Origin: Epiperipatus broadwayi
Taxonomy: Eukaryota > Onychophora > Udeonychophora > Euonychophora > Peripatidae
Reading direction: 5' to 3'
Assembly: GCA_028023455.1 (NCBI GenBank)
Contig: JAQFVV010000013.1
Span: 12,846,258-12,910,257, forward strand
Length of the DNA stretch: 64,000 nt
A model generated the notes under the pieces. It was not told the DNA's origin. It saw nothing but the letters and a program-made list of their open reading frames with translations, and did not search any database. Position numbers and translations under genes: made by a program. Positions 25,821-36,702 of this stretch are shown one piece after another (the first letter of the stretch is position 1; every line of letters starts with the position of its first letter).

Positions 25821-25860
25821 GCAATAATCCATTCAATTATTTCTAATTAAAAAACTATTG
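25817..25860. repeat. Left half of an 88-bp palindrome split by the TA element
   Basis: Bases 25817-25860 (starting CCTAGCAATAA, ending AACTATTG) are the inverted complement of 35976-36019, with few mismatches. Removing the TA element and one TA joins the two halves as one palindrome centred on TA, which would be a small foldback element used as the insertion site. Confidence 0.7.
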
Positions 25861-25876
25861 TACACCTGGGTCTCAT

Positions 25877-28355
25877 TGAAACAGTAAGATTCGTATTCGA
25901 ATCTTAAGTTTCACCTTTTTCTGTCGTCTCTCACTGACCGGTCTATCCCACCCAAATTTAAACTTTTTGGTATCGAATTGTGTGTGTGATAATATTAAAA
26001 TGTATAAATATATGTAGAATTCAGCATAAACACGCACACATTTCGATCTCAAATTAAACGCAATAAATACGGATAAAATAATATAATTTAGAATTCTTTT
26101 AGTTAAATAAATTTGTGTAATATTAATCAGTTATTTTGAATTTATAAAGTTCGTATTTGTTGTTTAGTTTAAATTTCGTTAAATAATAATTCTAACAAAA
26201 TCTGATGCAATAATTAATTAAAGTTAAAATAATTTTATTCCCTTTTGTCTTTGAAAATTTAAAAGCATCGGTCAGTGATAGATAATAAATTAATTATAGA
26301 AAAATTCCAAAAAAATGTAATTAACGAATGTAAAAAAAAGAAACAAAACAAACAATAGCACATTAGATTTCTTTCTAATTAAAAACCAGCAAAAGCATTG
26401 ATTATCCTGAGGGCAAGATAAATAAAACCTAAAAATATCTCAACAGAAAATTAAAAGATCAAGATAAAAAAAAAAAGAGGCCATCTTAGACTTGTGGAGA
26501 CACTTCACTTCAACTTTAGCTTTGCTCTCGAGTGGAGAGTCTAAAATATCTTAAAATAAATTGATACTGCAAGGTATGACCGAGTAAGCACCGAGATTAT
26601 TCTCCATCGGTAGATGGCCCACCGTATGCCGAACTTCACATTGCCCATCGTAAAAACACCATAATGATCTGCTGCCTGAAATAAACAAGAAAGCCGCTGC
26701 TGTTAAAATCAATAAAAATGCCAAAGACAAGAAAGAAAACTTCTAATCACGAACAATCTGCTATTAACAAATGGAAGAAAAACATCTTATAAAACAGGTA
26801 CCTGTGTGTGTATTCCAGATTATAGAGTACTCTAGTAATAATAAGCTATAGCTCATTTCCTACTATTTGTCTAACTTCTAAAATGTTAAAATTGTAATTT
26901 TGTAAAACTAAAATTTGAGAATTAATGTAATCTGTAAATTTCTCGCATAATCTAGCTTACCTCCCTCTATCCTTCTTAGGTGTGTATTTCTCAAATCTAC
27001 ACTTTGTTTATAATTATCATTGAAATATTACTTTCTCATCATTGTCTTAGTTTTAAAGCTAAATCTATAATCGCTTGAACAGTGAATGCGTGTCAAATTG
27101 TCATTAATATTTTCTTTTATAAATAACTTAAATTTCATATAAATCGACACACATTCAAAGAATCAGTTATTGTAATGCAGGGTCTACTACTTCGTAATAG
27201 CTGGCATACTCGCTGTAATAATTCCCCTTTTAGATATTTTTTTTATTATTAACTTTTAATGAATAATTACGGAAATTTCATTTCTTTGAGAGTCACCAAT
27301 TTTCTTTTAGTACCATAATCTTTTAGATCGTGTTTTCTTTTAGTACCATAATCTTTTAGATCTTATACATGTGTTACGTTTTGAAGCCACGATGACTCAT
27401 TCCACGCCGTGAATATTCCGGATTCTATAGGGTTGAATTAACCAGTCGTCCTACACAAGTGGACATGATAATGTTCCCGTAGGGCTTGACGACCGTCACG
27501 CAGCCAGCTGGCAAATTGCGACACGGACCGCTTGTCCCTGGTTATGCTCATGTGGCACCTTACCTCTTTGGGTCGAGGCAGAGACCAACCCGAAGCCCTT
27601 ATAAACTTATTCACGGCATTGCAGTTTCAGTGCTGCCATTTTATATCACCCTTCTAAAGCGTACCACGTGTTCCTTTATTTAGTTTATCATTCTCTATAT
27701 CACTCCGCCTCGGCATTATCTTCATCATCCACTCTCAAATAAATGTTTGCCCTTAGTCGTAAAATAAATATTTTTATTAAATAAATGTATGTCCGCCACT
27801 ACTGATGACTCTTGCAGTGCAAAGTATAAATTCCCTACAGTACGCATTAGAAATACTCACTCAAGAACCTTAGGTAGCTAGATTACGCCTTCATATAAAT
27901 GAATGCTCTTTATAAATAAATGTATTTTATATATAATAATATTGCCAATTAGCTATTGAAACTCTGAATTTAAAATATGATTAATAACATTAATAATGTT
28001 TTTTTTTGTTAGATACGTAAATAAACAATTTTAACTATACGTCTGCAGTTTAGTTTTCATTTATTCGATGCCCATTATATTCTTCGATTATATATGTTAA
28101 TTAATATTCGTTTGATTGTTGGCCAACTCGGAAACCAAACCATGAATCTCGTGCATCTCCTTGACCACCGTGCCTAAAGAAGTGTTTACTTATGTCGCAT
28201 CAGAGGCGTTATCCCGTAGATTGTATTGTAGAACCGATGAAACTATGTTCGAACTCAGTACTACCGGTGGCTTCGCTACTCGATGGTGCTGCTGTTCTGT
28301 GTGGTGGTCGAATTCTGCAATATGTTAGCGAGATACACGTGTTTTGACTGTTACA
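25877..28355 (+). repeat. 5' LTR
   Basis: 2479 bases, TG...CA. It carries the same promoter and polyadenylation motifs as the 3' copy. It differs from the 3' LTR mainly around 27310-27360. Here the segment TACCATAATCTTTTAGATC is present twice, while the 3' copy has a 45-base unrelated segment at about 31639-31684. Confidence 0.85.
27600..27631 (+). promoter_or_regulatory. LTR core promoter (TATA and TCAGT initiator), 5' copy
   Basis: TATAAA at 27600-27605 is followed 27 bases later by TCAGT (27627-27631), the arthropod-style initiator, with correct spacing. AATAAA signals follow at about 27738-27770. This places U3 at about 1.75 kb, R at about 0.1 kb and U5 at about 0.6 kb. Confidence 0.6.
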
Positions 28356-28953
28356 TAGTAAAATTTTTTTTAGCGTTTGGCGCCAATAACGTGAGGCTTC
28401 GAGTATAAAACCCATAGATACCCTGAGCAAAAATAACGCAGATTAATTTCTTTAGCGTTTGTTGCCGAGTTGGTTAATTGTTTTATATATAAAAGAGTTT
28501 TTTTTGGATAAAAATAAAAATAATAAAATTAAATCGAGTGAAATAATGTGGGTTGAGTGAGTGAAAGGACGGCAGGCGTAATAACAAATTTAAGGAAAGC
28601 AGGGATGTGTGTGTAATTTAACAAGGAACGAAATACTCGGATCTAATGAAATATCTTTTATATATATATGTCAAAAAATAATAATAATAATAATAGTAAT
28701 CAGTAGCTAAATAAGACAGCAGAAGCTTATTATATTTTTAACAATAAAATTTAGTTAAAGTACAAGTATATATATCATAGACAGCAGTGGCTTATACGCG
28801 TTACTAATAGTTAGTTATAATATATATGTTAAGTATATTAAGGGCAGCAATGTAGAATAGGATAGGGCAATGAAAGAGTATTATAGGGCCAAGATACCGG
28901 TGGGTGATAGTTAAATGCTACTAGTGTAAAATAAATAAATAAATAGTAAGAAA
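28356..28953 (+). other. Leader of the LTR element with primer binding site
   Basis: TGGCGCCAATAACGTGAGG begins at 28378, 22 bases after the LTR end. TGGCGCC is the common start of tRNA-Lys-type primer sites. The distance from the LTR is longer than usual. The rest of the leader is AT-rich with (AT)n and (AAT)n runs and no reading frame. Confidence 0.55.
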
Positions 28954-29181
28954 ATGGATAAGAAAATGGAGGAAATACTCAGACAGAGTATGCAAAAAAT
29001 GAAGAAAATGTATGAGGAGGAAATGAGAAAAAGAAGCGATGAAGAATCAAAAAGGAGACAGGAAGAGGAGGAGAAAAGAATTAGGGAGTGTCAGAAAATT
29101 GATAGGGATATGTTGGTATATCTTGAAAGGATCAAAGAACATTATGGAGTATCCCCAGTTAAAAAAAAAAGAAGAAATTAA
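28954..29181 (+). CDS. Gag-like coiled-coil fragment
   Basis: A 75-codon frame starting MDKKMEEILRQS, rich in Glu, Lys, Arg and Met, that would form one long charged coiled coil. This is how gag begins in many invertebrate Gypsy-type elements. It opens the internal region at the normal place for gag, about 600 bases after the LTR. It ends at a ten-A run (29161-29170), beyond which the coding text continues in the +1 frame. No capsid or zinc knuckle follows. The start at 28954 is the first ATG of the frame. Confidence 0.55.
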   Translation: MDKKMEEILRQSMQKMKKMYEEEMRKRSDEESKRRQEEEEKRIRECQKIDRDMLVYLERIKEHYGVSPVKKKRRN

Positions 29182-29752
29182 AGATATGGAAAAGGAAAGC
29201 AAGTCAGAGAGATCAGACCAACCTATAATAGTAGAAGTGCAAGCAGGTAATGTAGTAAAAATAGAGTATGATGAGCAAAGAGACCTCATTCCAGCCGATG
29301 AAAGCCCACAAGAAACGGAGAAGGAAATAAGCATTAAAGAAGAGACGAAGGTGGACACTGGCATGACGCCAACACGTTTGCATTTTGGTAAAGCGGACTC
29401 ATTACTGATCAAGATGCCATTACCCATGGATGAATGTGAAATCAATATTGAAACTGACAGACGCAAGGCATACCGCCGCCTTACAGAAAGGGCAGGACGG
29501 AAATTACGAGCAGATCGGAGAAGCCAACATTTCCAGGTCGGGAACTATGTTTGGGTACGGAACTCTCAACAAAGTAACCGAGATAAAAGAATATATAAAA
29601 AGTTCTTTCCTTTGTACCGAGGACCCTTTATAATTGATCGCACATGTGGCCCAAATGCATATTTATTAAAGGATGGAGATACCATAAAAGGGACATACAA
29701 TGCCCGTAATCTCAAACCATGTAGGTATTATCCACCTGACCCGGGGTTGTAA
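29165..29752 (+). pseudogene. Gag continuation fused to the C-terminal part of a Gypsy integrase
   Basis: In the +1 frame after the ten-A run, an acidic linker continues to about 29355. Then comes TGMTPTRLHFGKAD, the conserved end of the integrase core in Gypsy elements, where a TGxxP...FG motif precedes the C-terminal domain. FQVGNYVWVRN, YRGPFII, GPNAYLL and ARNLKPC follow as the SH3-like integrase C-terminal fold, ending at the stop at 29750-29752. The catalytic D,D-35-E residues and the zinc domain are gone. The fusion point, near 29355, joins gag-like text directly to integrase, so about 3-4 kb of pol has been deleted. An indel in the A run or ribosomal slippage could explain the frame change. 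Confidence 0.75.
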
Positions 29753-30196
29753 AAATATTAGACCATTAGGACGGATTAAACGTGTATGAAAATATTAACA
29801 TGAGCTTGATATAATAAACTTGGTTGAATGGATTGTATATTGGTCAAATAGGGCTTTATATAGAAATTTTGTTATGTATATTTAATTATTAATATTAGTC
29901 TAAGAATTTTTTTTTTATATATATAATCAGTTTAACTAATAGTATTATAATGATTACTAACCAGACACGGCCAAAATTAGGTCATTTTTAAATTAAAGTT
30001 TAAATTCTAGATCCGGGTATATAAATTGTTCGTTACTTCATGTAATCTCTGCTTTCTATATTTATATGTATCTGTAAAAAAAATTAATAATAATAATAAT
30101 TCTTTCATATTTAAATTATGTAATGTAAATTTTTTTTCTTTTCCCTTTCTTGCCTCCTTTGTTCTTCCTTAATTGTTCACGGGAAGTACGGGGAAA
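29753..30196 (+). other. 3' non-coding part of the LTR element with candidate polypurine tract
   Basis: AT-rich with no gene. Immediately before the 3' LTR is GGGAAGTACGGGGAAA (30181-30196), a purine-rich stretch broken by TAC, the likely plus-strand primer. Confidence 0.5.
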
Positions 30197-32701
30197 TGAA
30201 ACAGTAAGATTCGTATTCGAATCTTAAGTTTCACCTTTTTCTGTCGTCTCTCACTGACCGGTCTATCCCACCCAAATTTAAACTTTTTGGTATCGAATTG
30301 TGTGTGTGACAATATTAAAAATGTATAAATATATGTAGAATTCAGCATAAACACGCACACATTTCGATCTCAAATTAAACGCAATAAATACGGATAAAAT
30401 AATATAATTTAGAATTCTTTTAGTTAAATAAATTTGTGTAATATTAATCAGTTATTTTGAATTTATAAAGTTCGTATTTGTTGTTTAGTTTAAATTTCGT
30501 TAAATAATAATTCTAACAAAATCTGATGCAATAATTAATTAAAGTTAAAATAATTTTATTCCCTTTTGTCTTTGAAAATTTAAAAGCATCGGTCAGTGAT
30601 AGATAATAAATTAATTATAGAAAAATTCCAAAAAAATGTAATTAACGAATGTAAAAAAAAGAAACAAAACAAACAATAGCACATTAGATTTCTTTCTAAT
30701 TAAAAACCAGCAAAAGCATTGATTATCCTGAGGGCAAGATAAATAAAACCTAAAAATATCTCAACAAAAATGTGAAAGATCAAGATCAAGATAAAAAAAA
30801 AAGAGGCCATCTTAGACTTGTGGAGACACTTCACTTCAACTTTAGCTTTGCTCTCGAGTGGAGAGTCTAAAATATCTTAAAATAAATTGATACTGCAAGA
30901 TATGACCGAGTAAGCACCGAGATTATTCTCCATCGGTAGATGAACCACCGTATGCCGAACTTCACATTGCCCATCGTAAAAACACCATAATGATCTGCTG
31001 CCTGAAATAAACAAGAAAGCCGCTGCTGTTAAAATTAATAAAAATGCCAAAGACAAGAAAGAAAACTTCTAATCACGAACAATCTGCTATTAAACAAATG
31101 GAAGAAAAACATCTTATAAAACAGGTACCTGTGGGTGTATTCCAGATTATAGAGTACTCTAGTAATAATAAGCTATAGCTCATTTCCTATTATTTGTCTA
31201 ACTTCTAAAATGTTAAAATTGTAATTTTGTAAAACTAAAATTTGAGAATTAATGTAATCTGTAAATTTCTCGCATAATCTAGCTTACCTCCCTCTATCCT
31301 TCTTAGGTGTGTATTTCTCAAATCTACACTTTGTTTATAATTATCATTGAAATATTACTTTCTCATCATTGTCTTAGTTTTAAAGCTAAATCTATAATCG
31401 CTTGAACAGTGAATGCGTGTCAAATTGTCATTAATATTTTCTTTTATAAATAACTTAAATTTCATATAAATCGACACGCATTCAAAGAATCAGTTATTGT
31501 AATGCAGGGTCTACTACTTCGTAATAGCTGGCATACTCGCTGTAATAATTCCCCTTTTAGATATTTTTTTTTATTATTAACTTTTAATGAATAATTACGG
31601 AAATTTCATTTCTTTGAGAGTCACCAATTTTCTTTTAGTCAATGTTGATAATGGAGGGCCGAGTTTGAAATCTAGTTAAATATTACCATAATCTTTTAGA
31701 TCTTATACATGTGTTACGTTTTGAAGCCACGATGACTCATTCCACGCCGTGAATATTCCGGATTCTATAGGGTTGAATTAACCCCAGTCGTCCTACACAA
31801 GTGGACATGATAATGTTCCCGTAGGGCTTGACGACCATCATGCAGCCAGCTGGCAAATTGCGACACGGACCGCTTGTCCCTGGTTATGCTCATGTGGCAC
31901 CTTACCTCTTCGGGTCGAGGCAGAGACCAACCCGAAGCCCTTATAAACTTATTCACGGCATTGCAGTTTCAGTGCTGCCATTTTATATCGCCCTTCTAAA
32001 GCGTACCATGTGTTCCTTTATTTAGTTTATCATTCTCTATATCACTCCACCTCGGCATTATCTTCATCATCCACTCTCAAATAAATGTTTGCCCTTAGTC
32101 GTAAAATAAATCATTTTATTAAATAAATGTATGTCCGCCGCTACGGATGACTCTTGCAGTGCAAAGTATAAATTCCCTACAGTACGCATTAGAAATACTC
32201 ACTTAAGAACCTTCGGTAGCTAGATTACGCCTTCATATAAATGAATGCTCTTTATAAATAAATGTATTTTAGATATAATAATATTGCCAATTAGCTATTG
32301 AAACTCTGAATTTAAAATATGATTAATAACATTAATAATGTTTTTTTTTGTTAGATACGTAAATAAACAATTTTAACTATACGTCTGCAGTTTAGTTTTC
32401 ATTTATTCAATGCCCATTATATATATTTCCTCAATTATATATGTTAATTAATATTCGTTTGATTGTTGGCCAACTCGGAAACCAAACCATGAATCTCGTG
32501 CATCTCCCTGACCACCGTGCCTAAAGAAGTGTTTACTTATGTCACATCAGAGGTGTTATCCCATAGATTGTATTGTAGAACCGATAAACTATGTTCGAAC
32601 TCAGTACTACCGGTGGCTTCGCTACTCGATGGTGCTGCTGTTCTGTGTGGTGGTCGAATTCTGCAATATGTTAGCGAGATACACGTGTTTTGACTGTTAC
32701 A
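30197..32701 (+). repeat. 3' LTR
   Basis: 2505 bases, near-identical to the 5' LTR; single-base differences are sparse. TATAAA is at 31942-31947 and TCAGT at 31969-31973. The 65-codon frame found in both LTRs (31828-32025 here, 27486-27683 in the 5' copy) spans this promoter and is not considered a gene. Confidence 0.85.
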
Positions 32702-32776
32702 TCATTTTATGCGGATTATTTTAATGCAATTTTGAAGTTATGTGATTCATGTTTCTTCTTAATATCTTTCATATTT

Positions 32777-33375
32777 CACTATATTTATTAGATATCAAAA
32801 AATTTAAATTATTAATAACTTATTTTGACTTGAAATATTTTTTTTTTAAAAATATAATGTTATATTAGCAGCTAACGTGAATATGGCTTGAAGCTGTATT
32901 TATAATCTTAGCTTCTATGTTAATAAACTATTTATACTAATGAGTAAATAATAATAATATTCGATTTATACTTAAGTATAAAAATATCACAAATCTATGA
33001 TTAACTGAGTTTTACTACTGAAATAAATTTTAAATATTTACATTTTGTTTCTATATTAAAAAAAATGAGATTGCAATCAAAACAAAAAGATTATACATTA
33101 TCATTAGAATGATTATTTTCAGAATATGTTTTAAAAGTTTAAAATTTTTGAATATTTATTGCGATATTTTTATACTTAAGTATAAATCGAATATTATTAT
33201 TATTTACTCATTAGTATAAATAGTTTATTAACATAGAAGCTAAGATTATAAATACAGCTTCAGGCCATATTCACGCTAGCTGCTAATATAACGTTATATT
33301 TTTGGAAAAAAAAATATTTCAAATCAAAATAAGTTATTAATAATTTAAATTTTTTGATATCTAATAAATATAGTG
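32777..33375. repeat. 599-bp foldback element with 212-bp arms
   Basis: The arms 32777-32988 and 33163-33375 are inverted copies with only scattered mismatches. Both ends read CACTATATTTATTAGATATC outward-in. The 174-base spacer is AT-rich. It lies just inside the left terminal repeat of the TA element and has no reading frame. It may be a MITE; the CACTA start could suggest CACTA-type ends, but a matching 3-bp target duplication was not seen. Confidence 0.8.
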
Positions 33376-34148
33376 TGATAGTCAGTTTTAAATGACTGCC
33401 ACAAAGTTGACTGCAAACATTAGTTGCAGTCCAAACAAATGTACGTATTATAATAAAAGGAGGAGTCTGTTGCTTACACACACACTATATTTAAAATAAA
33501 TAGGATGAATGGTGATAATACGCCTATAAATAAACAAATGCGGACACCACATATAAATATGTATTTTGCTGTTAATAAATGCTATATGTTTTTTATTTAT
33601 GATATGAATAAATATGGCAGAGGGTTAAAGAAATTCTTATGGGAAACTGAAATGTATTTGCAAATAACCCAACAGTAAACATATTTTATTTTGATTTGAT
33701 TTTATTTTAGATTCTCAAATGTTGTATTTTTTTTTCTGTTGCTTGTTGAATATTCTTTTTGGAAAACTCAAAAACAATTTTTATGTGACAACAAGTATAC
33801 AGTTTTATAATTTTTTTTTTTACAACTTAATGTTCATGACCGCAGGCAAGCCAATGACCTCTTTCTTTTATCGTATAATGTTTTTGGAAAACAAGTGTAG
33901 AAATTGTATCAGTGGTTATTCGGCTTGACACCTATTCAAAATTATTTAATTAGATAAATGTAATTTTACTTTATTGTTTAAAGAAATCAAGGGATTGGAA
34001 TTTAAATGGTTTGTGAAATTCTGAAATTAATTAAAAGATAGCTAAAATTAAATCCATTGTTTGGAATTGTTTAATTAAAAACAGAAATGTAAAAGCAATA
34101 ACTTGTGGAGGGGATGAGAGAATACCCCCTGTAATGGGGGGGGGGAGA

Positions 34149-34180
34149 TATATAAAGGCTGGTCAGGTGAAATTTAGTTA
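34149..34180 (+). promoter_or_regulatory. Candidate core promoter (TATA box)
   Basis: TATATAAAGG at 34149-34158 follows a ten-G run. An AGTTAGTTAG segment lies at the expected start-site distance. No gene follows directly. Confidence 0.35.
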
Positions 34181-34934
34181 GTTAGCTGGGTTACATTGGT
34201 TGATACTCACACGGGCACTCTTACCCGTTAGCAGTATAGTTTCTGGAGTGTACAGACAAAAGGAAAAGAAAAAGAATTAGGAGTGTAAAAACTATTTATT
34301 CGGAATGCTGAACGTATTTTTAAAAGAATCAGACCAAGAAATATGATATTCATTGACTGAAAAAGAAAAATACAATTGAAATTTAACCTAATGTTGTATA
34401 TCGCTAAGGAAATGGAATCAGGATTTATTCGTGATTCAGCAATGGATATGGAGTAGAAAACCAAGTTCGGTACATTCGCACAGCTCGGAGTCCTACATAG
34501 CCATCCAGTGATGTGACTTTCCATTTCTGAAAGTGTAGCTGCTATGGACAATTTGCCAACCTCCATATAGGCCCTGTGAAGTAATCACCTGCACAGCAGA
34601 TATATATCGCCCTCAAAATCATAGCCCGGAGAAGAACGAAGACTTCGGGAAGTATTATTTATGTTTTTTTTATATTTTGTTTTTTTATGTCTTATTATGA
34701 GTAATTCGTCATTTGACTTAAATTGCTATTACTAAATGAACCAATGAATTGCGTAATTCAGTCATAAATATTTTGTTTGTAATTTTAACGTAAAGCTACA
34801 CGTAATTCATTGGAGTATCTAAATAAATTATAAAAGAATCAATAAAGTAAATATGAAATATTTCAAAATAGTTAAATAGAAATAATTGGGTGGTTTTGTC
34901 ATTGGATGTATGTGTTTCGCTTTGAAATAATAGA

Positions 34935-35230
34935 AAATTTATTCCATCCGCTAAATGCAGGATTGTTTTATAAGGAATAAAAGTATGTAAGACAGCATTC
35001 CAAATAATTATTATTGTCTGCTACGGGCAGGACTCATATTCTGGAACTTTTAAGATTAAAATTGTAGTTTAGCACGAGTTTATTCCCCGAGTAAATTTAT
35101 TCCATCCGCTAAGTGCAGGATTGTTTTCATAAGGAATAAAAGTGTGTACGAAAGTGTTCCAAATCATTATTATTGTCCGCCATGTGCAGGACTCAGATTT
35201 TGGAACACTTAAGATTCTACTATCATTAAC
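34935..35230. repeat. 158-bp tandem repeat, two copies
   Basis: Copies start at 34935 and 35093, each with TTTATTCCATCCGCTAA, AAGGAATAAAAGT and a CAGGACTCA motif. Within each copy the CGCTAAxTGCAGGA and the later GCxxxGxGCAGGAC are themselves similar. Confidence 0.8.
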
Positions 35231-35975
35231 TCGTGGCTAACTCATTTTTTTTTGTATTATTATGAAACACGTACATACCATGGCCAATACACATTGTTTT
35301 ATAAGAAATTTTGTTTTGAGTTTAAAGTGTAAGCAGGGGAGAATTTCAGACCATTCCTTTCCCATTCATGAAACTTCAAAATTTATTATACACTTGAATT
35401 TTAATTACTATCGTTTATGTGTGTGTTTATTATTTTGTAAATATTTTTATAATCATAGAGGGCTTAATAAATTTAATATCTAATTTTAAAGTACGGAGTT
35501 GTGCTGTGTATTTGATAATGATATTAGTGTTTGACCTTTTCTGTTAACGAAGCAACAAACCACCATCCCGAAATCATGAGTTGATTGAGCTAGTCAGGGA
35601 TTAAACTTACTGGGATCGGGAATCATTCGTTAGGCATTCACTTTCTATTGATTTTTTATAAGAGATTATAGCTCTTTACTTATTACATGATCATATCCCT
35701 TAGGCAGGGGAGCAATCTCTTTCTTAAGGTGGCATGTAAAGGTTGCAGTAAACGAACCTTTCAAAGGTATGATTATAGTAATGTATATTTTGGATGCCTT
35801 CGATTATTTCTTAATTGCTGCTCGATCTCAGAAAACGCATGTCATGCTCAATGCGGTATAGAGAGAGGCAGCGACCGTTACAATAGTGAAATATGAAAGA
35901 TATTAAGAAGAAACATGAATCACATAACTTCAAAATTGCATTAAAATAATCCGCATAAAATGAGACCCAGGTGTA

Positions 35976-36019
35976 CAATAGTTTTTTAAATAGAAATAAT
36001 TGAATGGGTTATTGCTAGG
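35976..36019. repeat. Right half of the split 88-bp palindrome
   Basis: Inverted complement of 25817-25860; see there. It directly follows the TA at 35974-35975. Confidence 0.7.
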
Positions 36020-36700
36020 AAGTTTGTAAGAAGTTTAAGTAGACATCACATAACTATAGCAGTGATCCATGAATCTCATGCTTCATAGACCACATTGACC
36101 CACACAGAACAACATTTTTTCTTTGATTAACTTTTTTTTTACTTTCTTCAGTTGTAACTTGTTCCCAAAATATTAATTCTTGGATCGGCTATTCTTAACA
36201 TTTTTTTCTACTTCTGAGAGCCTTTAGAATAAAAAATAAAATTAGTGTAATATTCATTAAATTTATTTAAATAAACATGTCATGGCTTATGAAGAAAAAA
36301 GAAATAGCAAAGCTGTTAATAAAGGTTTTAAATCAAGATCATACATTTATTATTTAATATAGGGTTATAATAATAGACTACCAAAAGCCACAAAACATTA
36401 AAACCAGTACACAGCATTAAAAATTTCAACATAAGGTAAATAGATGTGGAACTAATTACATAACATGTTAAAAAAAGTATAATACACAATAAACTGCTAT
36501 ACACATTCTTGAGTTACTGATTATGACCATCTTAAGAAAAATATTTAGGAAGATGTATGCAGCACACACAGGAATTTTTATATATCGTATGCAAATAGTA
36601 ATGCAATTATTACTTATATGTTCAATATTTTATATATATACAAAGAGATTGAGTTTTATATTTTGAATAGTTATAAGTAAATATGAAAAATATTTTGCTT
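36020..36700. other. AT-rich DNA, nothing identified
   Basis: No gene or repeat was recognised. Confidence 0.4.
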
Positions 36701-36702
36701 TC

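Larger units (their letters stand above)
25877..32701 (+). mobile_element. Long-LTR Gypsy-type retrotransposon, internally deleted derivative
   Basis: Two nearly identical direct repeats of 2479 and 2505 bases, each starting TGAAACAG and ending CTGTTACA, enclose an internal part of only 1841 bases. The 4-base target duplication TCAT (25873-25876 and 32702-32705) is exact, and the target is the terminal repeat of the TA element. Internal DNA has a TGGCGCC primer site, a short gag-like start and the tail of a Gypsy integrase; protease, RT and RNase H are absent. High LTR identity suggests recent insertion. The parental autonomous element is not in this window. Confidence 0.85.
33376..35885. other. 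Interior of the TA element, unassigned
   Basis: No transposase or other domain is recognisable. It contains a TATA-box promoter candidate at 34149 and a 158-bp tandem repeat at 34935. The stretch 34085-35640 has a TATA box, a tandem repeat and AATAAA in LTR-like order, so a solo LTR or single-LTR remnant is possible. Confidence 0.4.
25863..35973. mobile_element. TA-flanked DNA element, CACCTGGGTCTC family, copy 2 (disrupted)
   Basis: The left terminus (25863-25876, then resuming at 32706 after the LTR element) and right terminus (35886-35973) are inverted copies of about 90 bases, starting CACCTGGGTCTCATTTTATG. TA flanks both ends (25861-25862, 35974-35975). The left terminus matches copy 1 at 16033. 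Inside are a 6.8-kb LTR element, a 599-bp foldback (32777-33375) and about 2.5 kb of unrecognised DNA (33376-35885). I see no transposase, so it is either non-autonomous or has lost it. Confidence 0.7.

Noticed and set aside
27486-27683. 65-codon reading frame conserved in both LTRs (also 31828-32025)
   Set aside because: It spans the TATA box and initiator of the LTR. Its conservation is explained by LTR identity and it has no recognisable domain.
29047-29466. 139-codon minus-strand frame
   Set aside because: It is the shadow of the gag/integrase coding text on the other strand.
32777-33375. CACTA-superfamily transposon
   Set aside because: The ends start CACTA, but no 3-base duplication or transposase was found, so it is left as an unclassified foldback.
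34228-34566. 112-codon minus-strand frame
   Set aside because: No domain, composition like its surroundings, and it overlaps the LTR-like segment; most likely chance.
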